From positions 1 through 10,819 of the forward strand of contig JALWGO010000173.1 of NCBI GenBank assembly GCA_027038805.1: a stretch of DNA of 10,819 nt, given 5' to 3'. The stretch is from Thermoprotei archaeon (lineage in GTDB: Archaea; Thermoproteota; Thermoprotei_A; Sulfolobales; WANQ01). Under the pieces are notes generated by a model. That model saw only the letters and a program-made list of their open reading frames with translations. It did no database searches and was not told the origin of the DNA. Positions 6,439-10,819 of the stretch are shown piece after piece. The stretch's first letter is position 1. Each line of letters begins with the position of its first letter. The position numbers and the translations under genes were made by a program.

Positions 6439-7296
6439 CTAAATCGCCTTCTCCTTAGGAGATAATAGCTCGTTTAATCCTTCTCCAAGCAAGCCGAATC
6501 CAAGGCTCAATAATATAATGAATATTCCTGGAAACGTTATTAGCCACCAATAACCAGCTGGTAGGAAGGGTTGCCCTGCTTTTAGATCAAATCCCCAGTC
6601 AGGTGTAGGGGGTGTTACCACGAATCCCAGGAAGCTTAATCCAGCCTCCGTTAGTATGGAGTCAGCTGTATTTAATGTGAAAACCACTGTTAACGTGGGT
6701 GCTAGGTTCGGTAAGATATGCTTAAATATTATTCTCTTCGTGGGTGCTCCTGTAGCTATTGCTGCTTCAACATATTGTGACGCTTTCAGCTGTAGAGTAG
6801 GTCCACGTGTCATGCGGAAATAGGTTGGAATGTATACCACTGCTATTGCTGCCGCCGCGTTAATTATACTGGGGCCTAGTACGCTTGCCAGAGCTATTGC
6901 TAATATGAGTCCGGGGAAAGCATATATAGAGTCCATTGTCATTGCTAGAGCCCGGTCAATTCTACCTCCAAGATAACCGGATAATAGTCCTAGAGGAACA
7001 CCTATTGCTGCCGATAGTATCGTTGATACTAATACTACTGTTAATACTACCCTACCACCCCAGAGTATACGTGAGAATAGATCCTGGCCTAAGTTATTGG
7101 TGCCGAAGAAATGTGCTAGGCCTGGAGGCTGTAGTATATCTCTAGAACCCTTAGTTGGATCATAGGGTGAAATTAAGGGAGCGAGTAATGCCATTAATAG
7201 TAATGGTACTAGTAGTGCTAGTCCGGCTACTATGAAGCCTTTCCCAGGATATCCGAGTCCAGTTCTAAGTCTTAGTATGTAGTCTATTATCCTCAT
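6439..7296 (-). CDS. dppC: Peptide-type ABC transporter permease, DppC/OppC family
   Basis: This is one of the two membrane subunits of a peptide/nickel-type ABC importer. It has an N-terminal membrane helix (about 23-45 in the 288-residue numbering from 7305), the DppC-specific external motif HFFGTNNLGQDLFSRILWGGR at 65-85, five further helices, and the ATPase-contacting EAA loop at about 180-200 (EAAIATGAPTKRIIFKHILPN). The C terminus GLLGEGLNELLSPK is typical (family DplR pattern). I prefer the ATG at 7296 (285 residues), because GGTGAT at 7306-7301 then serves as ribosome binding site; the GTG at 7305 is part of that site. It follows the DppB-type gene by a few bases, so they are co-transcribed. 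No ATPase gene follows. The transported solute could be a peptide, but sugars are also handled by this family in archaea. Confidence 0.92.
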   Translation of the reverse strand: MRIIDYILRLRTGLGYPGKGFIVAGLALLVPLLLMALLAPLISPYDPTKGSRDILQPPGLAHFFGTNNLGQDLFSRILWGGRVVLTVVLVSTILSAAIGVPLGLLSGYLGGRIDRALAMTMDSIYAFPGLILAIALASVLGPSIINAAAAIAVVYIPTYFRMTRGPTLQLKASQYVEAAIATGAPTKRIIFKHILPNLAPTLTVVFTLNTADSILTEAGLSFLGFVVTPPTPDWGFDLKAGQPFLPAGYWWLITFPGIFIILLSLGFGLLGEGLNELLSPKEKAI

Positions 7297-7309
7297 ATCT
7301 ATCACCGTC

Positions 7310-8317
7310 CTAGTATCTTACTCTTGGATCAATTATTGCGTAGATTATGTCTACTATGAAGTTGATCAACGCTACAAATAATGCGAAGAAAACTATGGTT
7401 CCCTGCACGGTTGTGTAGTCAACATATATTATCCTCTCTAATAGAAACGTGCCCATACCAGGCCATGAGAAAGTAGTCTCGGTTAAAACTGCTCCAGCAA
7501 GGAGTATGGCGAACTGTAACCCCATCATAGTTATCAATGGTATAAAGGCGTTGCGTAACGCCTTACGCAATAGGCTTCTCGGAGGCAAACCTATAGCTCT
7601 ATAAGTCGTCATATAGTCTTGTCCAAAGACTTCCACCAAATTGTTTCGTACAAGCCTAGTATAAGCACCTGACAATACCACTCCAAGAGTTATCGAGGGA
7701 AGTATAAGATAACGTATAGCGCTGACGAGACTATCCCAGCGACCCGTTAATATACTATCCAAGACGTAAAGCCCTGTTATCCTAGGCGGAGCTAAATCGG
7801 GGTCTATTCTACCAGCTATTGGAAGCCAATGCAACCATACACCAAATACTATTTGAAGCATCATCCCAAACCATGGTATGAAGAGAGTCCAAGCAATCAA
7901 TCCATAGATACGCATAGCGGTATCGGTCTTAGAACCTTTCCTAAGAGCAGCTATAGACCCAGTTAACAATCCTATCAAGACGCTTACAGTGAAAGCGGAG
8001 ATAGTCAGCTCCAGCGTAGCTGGAAACCTATCCATAATCTCGTTTATAACCGGCCGTCTACCCCAAATCATGCTTCTCCCAAGATCACCGTGCAACACGT
8101 TCCATAGATACTCTATGTACTGGATATAAGGTGGCTTATCAAGGCCCGCCATATGTCTTAGCTCCTCTATACGCTGGGGAGGAGCCTTCATACCAACCAT
8201 AGCTAATATAGGGTCACCTGGAATAATCCTCATAACAAAGAATACGAATGTGAGAAGTATTAGTATAGTGGGGATCATGAGGAGTGCTCTAACGGCGATA
8301 AACCTACCTAAGCCCAT
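7310..8317 (-). CDS. dppB: Peptide-type ABC transporter permease, DppB/OppB family
   Basis: This 335-residue inner-membrane subunit pairs with the DppC-type protein. It starts with the classic RFIAVRALLMIPTI helix and the IIPGDP motif at 31-36, then LDKPPYIQYIEYLWNVLHGDLGRS at 59-82. Six helices follow in total, with the EAA loop at about 234-260 (DYMTTYRAIGLPPRSLLRKALRNAFIP). The WPGMGTFLLERI segment at 285-296 and the C-terminal DPRVRY are family hallmarks. Length is normal. A TATA box (8339-8346) is centred 26 bases before the ATG, which predicts a leaderless mRNA; the gene is thus the first of a dppB-dppC unit, separated from the binding-protein gene by terminator-like T runs. Confidence 0.95.
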   Translation of the reverse strand: MGLGRFIAVRALLMIPTILILLTFVFFVMRIIPGDPILAMVGMKAPPQRIEELRHMAGLDKPPYIQYIEYLWNVLHGDLGRSMIWGRRPVINEIMDRFPATLELTISAFTVSVLIGLLTGSIAALRKGSKTDTAMRIYGLIAWTLFIPWFGMMLQIVFGVWLHWLPIAGRIDPDLAPPRITGLYVLDSILTGRWDSLVSAIRYLILPSITLGVVLSGAYTRLVRNNLVEVFGQDYMTTYRAIGLPPRSLLRKALRNAFIPLITMMGLQFAILLAGAVLTETTFSWPGMGTFLLERIIYVDYTTVQGTIVFFALFVALINFIVDIIYAIIDPRVRY

Positions 8318-8335
8318 AGGATGACCCCTAAGAGG

Positions 8336-8358
8336 TTACTTATAAGCCATTACTTATA
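8336..8358. repeat. Direct repeat of TTACTTATA at the dppB promoter
   Basis: The 9-mer TTACTTATA occurs at 8336-8344 and again at 8350-8358, 14 bases apart. The first copy overlaps the TATA box; the second may be a duplicate TATA element or a regulator half-site. Confidence 0.4.
8339..8346 (-). promoter_or_regulatory. TATA box of the dppB-dppC unit, leaderless
   Basis: CTTATAAG is centred at about 8342.5, which puts the expected start at the A of the ATG at 8317. The spacing is what leaderless archaeal genes show. Confidence 0.5.
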
Positions 8359-8378
8359 GACTGATAACATTGTATTAC

Positions 8379-8405
8379 AAAAAAGTATGTACTTAAAGTA
8401 AAAAA
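8379..8405 (-). terminator. Oligo-T terminators after the binding-protein gene
   Basis: On the minus strand two T6 runs (8405-8400 and 8384-8379) occur 44-70 bases downstream of the stop codon at 8449, without a hairpin. They probably end the binding-protein transcript before the dppB promoter. Confidence 0.5.
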
Positions 8406-8448
8406 CATCGGCTAAAACCTCTTAGTCTCATATAACTCTTCTTTACCC

Positions 8449-10203
8449 TTAGCTCTTCCAGTACAATAGATAATATCTGAACAGCATTGTTGGGTCTAAT
8501 ATTATTCCGCCTACATTCTTCTTGGCAACCATGAATAGTTTGCCTTGAATCAATGGTATTATTGGTACATCTTCTGCAAGTATCTTCTGTACTTGTTCAT
8601 AATACTTTGCTCTCTCGGTTTGATTTGTTTTCACGGCTGCCTCGTCTAAGAGTTTATCGACTTCGGGGTTACTGTATCCCGAGCCAGTCCAACTGTTGGC
8701 TCCCGAGTGGAGGAAGGGTGTTAGATAGTCGTCTGGGTCTATGTAGTCTGGATACCATCCGTAAAGGCTTATCATTAGCATTCCTTTCCTGGTATAGTCT
8801 AGGTAGGTTGTCCATTCCGCACTCTTAATGGTTACTTCTATTACTCCAGTTGCCTCTAATTGCTCCTTCAATACTTGTGCTAGATCTGCTTCAGTATCAC
8901 CATAGTGTGTTGGAGTATACCATAGCTCTAGTTTCAACTTGTTGTTCTCATTGTAACCCGCTTTTGCTAGTAGCTGCTTAGCTAGTTCTATGTTCCCGTC
9001 ACCGTATTTTTCTTTAAAGACGTCTATGTGGCTCCACATCCCTATGGGTATTAGAGTGTAGAGGGGTTCAACTGTTCCCATGAATACTCTTTGCGCTATA
9101 TCGTTTCTATCTATAGCTGCTGCTATTGCTTGCCTTACTAGCTTGTTGTTTGTTGGATCCATCTTACAGTTTAAGATCATGTATCTTATGAACGCTCCTG
9201 GAACCTCTATTACTTGTAGGTTGGGGTTGTTTTTCAAGCTCTCGATATCTATTGGTCTTAGAGTTCTCCACGCTATATCTATCTCACCGTTCTCGATTGC
9301 TAGTCTAAGCGTTGTAGCGTCTTTGTAGAATCTTATTATGACCTTCTGTATCTTGGGTTTCTCGCCATAATAGTATGGGTTGGCTTCGAGTATTAGTTCT
9401 TGGTCTCTAACCCATTTTACTATCTTGTAGGGTCCGGCTCCACCAGCTGTTTGATCACTGTCTACTTGGTCTGGATTATATGCTGGGTGTACTGGGAAGT
9501 ATGGTGGTGTTGCTACTAGTGCTAGGAAGTATGAGACTGGTTTCTTTAACGTAAACTTTACTGTATAGTTGTCTAGGGCTTCAACCTTGTCTACAAAGCT
9601 TGTTACTAGCCATGCGGGGTCGCCGTTTATCCTCATAACTCTCTCAATGCTTCTAACAACATCCTTTGCTGTTAAGGGAGTTCCATCAGCAAATCTTACA
9701 TCTTTTCTAAGATGGAATATCCATACCTTACCATTGTCTTTGACTTCCCAGCTCTCCGCAATAGCTGGTACTATTTGTGTTGTTCCGGGCTTGTATTTTA
9801 CTAGGCCATCCATTATATTGCTTAATACCTCCCACGTGTAGAAGTCGTAAGCATTTGCTGGGTCAAGGTCTGTTACCTTATCTGTAACACCTATAACTAT
9901 CTTCGTCTCCTTAGCTGGAGTTGTAGTTGTTGGTGTACTAGTAGTTGTCTGCGTAGGGGTAGTTGTCGTGGTGGTTGTAGTAGTCTGCGTTGTTGTTTGA
10001 GTCGTAGTTGTTGTAGTAGCTCCTAGAGTCTCTGTTACCGTTACCGTCTTAGCCTGCGTTATTGTCTGGAGAATTGTTGTCGTCGTTACCTGTACGCCCT
10101 TACCAGCTGATATACCAGCATAGTATCCACCTACTGCCGCTATTATGATCAATATTATGCCTAAGACTATGTATGATGTAGATAATCCTTTCCCTAATTT
10201 CAT
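8449..10203 (-). CDS. ABC transporter substrate-binding protein, family 5 (peptide type)
   Basis: This membrane-tethered extracellular receptor captures the solute for the DppB/DppC permeases. From the ATG at 10203 it has 584 residues: a short basic leader MKLGKG, a membrane segment at about 10-30, a Thr-rich linker at about 39-96, and a full family 5 binding domain from about 100 to the end. The family signature is clear: AESWEVKDNGKVWIFHLRKD, then VRFADGTPLTAKDVVRSIER at about 149-188. No lipobox cysteine is present. The KG-LSTS junction fits a class III (pilin-like) signal. GAGGTG at 10218-10213 is the ribosome binding site with a 9-base spacer; GTG at 10215 lies inside that site and ATG at 10209 is too close (3 bases), so both are less likely. 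It has its own strong promoter. The ligand cannot be predicted; oligopeptides are the default, but archaeal relatives can bind sugars. Confidence 0.92.
   Translation of the reverse strand: MKLGKGLSTSYIVLGIILIIIAAVGGYYAGISAGKGVQVTTTTILQTITQAKTVTVTETLGATTTTTTQTTTQTTTTTTTTTPTQTTTSTPTTTTPAKETKIVIGVTDKVTDLDPANAYDFYTWEVLSNIMDGLVKYKPGTTQIVPAIAESWEVKDNGKVWIFHLRKDVRFADGTPLTAKDVVRSIERVMRINGDPAWLVTSFVDKVEALDNYTVKFTLKKPVSYFLALVATPPYFPVHPAYNPDQVDSDQTAGGAGPYKIVKWVRDQELILEANPYYYGEKPKIQKVIIRFYKDATTLRLAIENGEIDIAWRTLRPIDIESLKNNPNLQVIEVPGAFIRYMILNCKMDPTNNKLVRQAIAAAIDRNDIAQRVFMGTVEPLYTLIPIGMWSHIDVFKEKYGDGNIELAKQLLAKAGYNENNKLKLELWYTPTHYGDTEADLAQVLKEQLEATGVIEVTIKSAEWTTYLDYTRKGMLMISLYGWYPDYIDPDDYLTPFLHSGANSWTGSGYSNPEVDKLLDEAAVKTNQTERAKYYEQVQKILAEDVPIIPLIQGKLFMVAKKNVGGIILDPTMLFRYYLLYWKS
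9916..10017 (-). repeat. Low-complexity Thr-coding linker
   Basis: About 34 codons, nearly all ACN with a few CAG/CAA and CCN, encode the extended part of the Thr linker between membrane anchor and binding domain. It is likely O-glycosylated and spaces the receptor from the membrane. Confidence 0.75.
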
Positions 10204-10228
10204 GGACATATACACCTCTTATTGATAT

Positions 10229-10246
10229 GGGAAAACAGTGGTTCCC
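10229..10246. promoter_or_regulatory. Inverted repeat downstream of the binding-protein TATA box
   Basis: GGGAA (10229-10233) and TTCCC (10242-10246) are 5-base arms with an 8-base centre. They fill the space between TATA box and the predicted start near 10230, a plausible operator site. Confidence 0.3.
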
Positions 10247-10250
10247 TGAT

Positions 10251-10260
10251 AATATTTAAA
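10251..10260 (-). promoter_or_regulatory. TATA box of the substrate-binding protein gene
   Basis: TTTAAATATT on the minus strand is near consensus and is preceded by an A-rich BRE-like GTTAAAG. It predicts a start near 10230 and a leader of about 27 bases with the GAGGTG site. Confidence 0.6.
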
Positions 10261-10331
10261 CTTTAACCTAATCAGCCTTATACAGTGTTTAATCAGAAAA
10301 GAGGATAGTTGATGAGAAAATCGAGGGGATG

Positions 10332-10336
10332 AAAAA
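10332..10336 (-). terminator. Weak oligo-T terminator after cysS
   Basis: A T5 run on the minus strand about 25 bases past the cysS stop, followed by further T-rich bases, may end that transcript. Confidence 0.25.
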
Positions 10337-10360
10337 TAGTAGCCTACACAGTTATTTCGG

Positions 10361-10819
10361 TTATTTCCTACGTATGATCCATGTAGTTTTATCTCCTTTA
10401 TCCATTAATTGTACTCCGAGATTCGCTAGTTCGCTCCGAATAGTGTCTGAGAGTTCGTAGAGTTTTCTCTTCCTTAACTCTCCTCTAACTCTTACTATTA
10501 GGTCTATGAGCTGGTCTACTAGTTCGAGCTGCCCCACTGGTTTTTCATGGAAGTATTCGTCTAGTACTCCTAGTACTTGATTGAACTCGTATAGTATCTG
10601 GTAGGCTCTTAGTGGTAGGGTCTTGTGTTCGGAGTACTGTATGTCGCGGAACACTATGTTGGTTAGCCTATATACTTGGCTGAAGGCCTCACTTGCATTA
10701 AAGTCGTCGTCCATTGCCTCGTAGAACCTTGCTCTCGTGTCTTCTAGTTCTATTAGTGTCTTGATTTCTTCTTCTCTTAGTCTATGGGCAATGCTGGTCT
10801 CCTTGATCTTCTTCTTCAA
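10361..10819 (-). CDS. cysS: Cysteinyl-tRNA synthetase, C-terminal part (truncated by window edge)
   Basis: This enzyme charges tRNA-Cys with cysteine in the cytosol. Only the last 152 or so residues are present: the anticodon-binding helical domain with the highly typical RFYEAMDDDFNASEAFSQVYRLTNIV at about 30-55, and the C-terminal motif LSDTIRSELANLGVQLMDKGDKTTWIIRRK, matching the ADxIRdeLxxLGixLeDtxxGTxW pattern that ends CysRS proteins. The catalytic HIGH and KMSKS parts lie beyond 10819. The first codon in the window is TTG but it is internal (Leu), not a start. Frame is intact to a TAA at 10363-10361. Confidence 0.93.
   Translation of the reverse strand: MKKKIKETSIAHRLREEEIKTLIELEDTRARFYEAMDDDFNASEAFSQVYRLTNIVFRDIQYSEHKTLPLRAYQILYEFNQVLGVLDEYFHEKPVGQLELVDQLIDLIVRVRGELRKRKLYELSDTIRSELANLGVQLMDKGDKTTWIIRRK

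Noticed and set aside
9906..10090. Repeated GTTGTAGT-like DNA as tandem repeat or CRISPR
   Set aside because: Units are irregular and the frame encodes a Thr linker; no spacers or exact repeats exist.
10304..10326. Possible C/D box small RNA (TTGATGA with purine-rich context) between cysS and the binding-protein gene
   Set aside because: The C box starts with T rather than a purine and I find no D, D' or C' boxes at suitable distances.
10817..10819. TTG at the right edge as the start of a 152-residue protein
   Set aside because: The product is the C-terminal domain of cysteinyl-tRNA synthetase, so the gene continues beyond the window and this codon is an internal Leu.
1..10819. tRNA genes
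   Set aside because: I looked for the T-loop pattern GGTTCRANNCC on both strands in the gaps and found no match with a plausible acceptor stem; a covariance-model search was not possible.

Overview
The window looks like a chromosome segment of a hyperthermophilic crenarchaeon, most likely a heterotrophic member of the Desulfurococcales (inferred; no rRNA is present). The pointers are archaeal TATA boxes about 26 bases upstream of inferred transcript starts, strong GGTGA/GAGGTG ribosome binding sites next to TTG and GTG starts, heavy use of AGA/AGG/ATA/CTA codons, Thr-rich surface-protein linkers, and an archaeal-type class III signal on a binding protein. I see no mobile element, CRISPR array, tRNA or rRNA.

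Left part (1-4979). A cytosolic metal-dependent amidohydrolase of the deaminase/chlorohydrolase type (115-1263, +) converges, with a 14-base overlap, on a two-gene minus-strand operon. That operon holds a YtcJ-type amidohydrolase (2409 to 3914, probably starting at 3953) followed, with an 11-base overlap, by a secreted, Thr/Ser-rich, C-terminally membrane-anchored protein of unknown function (1250-2419). Divergent from it is a Gfo/Idh/MocA NAD(P)-dependent oxidoreductase (4065-4979, +). The divergent promoter seems to use one near-symmetric TATA box (3991-4001) flanked by a perfect 6-3-6 palindrome.

Middle part (4980-6438). Three small plus-strand genes of unknown role: an 84-residue two-helix membrane protein, a very basic helix-turn-helix protein of about 141 residues, and a 102-residue two-helix membrane protein with a charged tail. 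An 85-base stretch with no G at all separates the last two.

Right part (6439-10819). A peptide-type ABC importer lies on the minus strand: a family 5 substrate-binding protein (8449-10203) with its own promoter, then two permeases of the DppB/DppC type (8317-7310 and 7296-6439) under a second promoter that probably gives a leaderless mRNA. No ATPase genes follow, so the ATPases must be encoded elsewhere or shared. At the right edge is the C-terminal part of cysteinyl-tRNA synthetase (10361-10819, -), truncated by the window end.

Together the genes suggest uptake of peptides or similar small solutes and hydrolytic processing of amide or cyclic nitrogen compounds. Nothing in the sequence fixes the substrates. 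The most interesting leads are the probable non-canonical start of the YtcJ-type gene, the pilin-like signal on the binding protein, the G-free tract, and palindromes beside three of the promoters.
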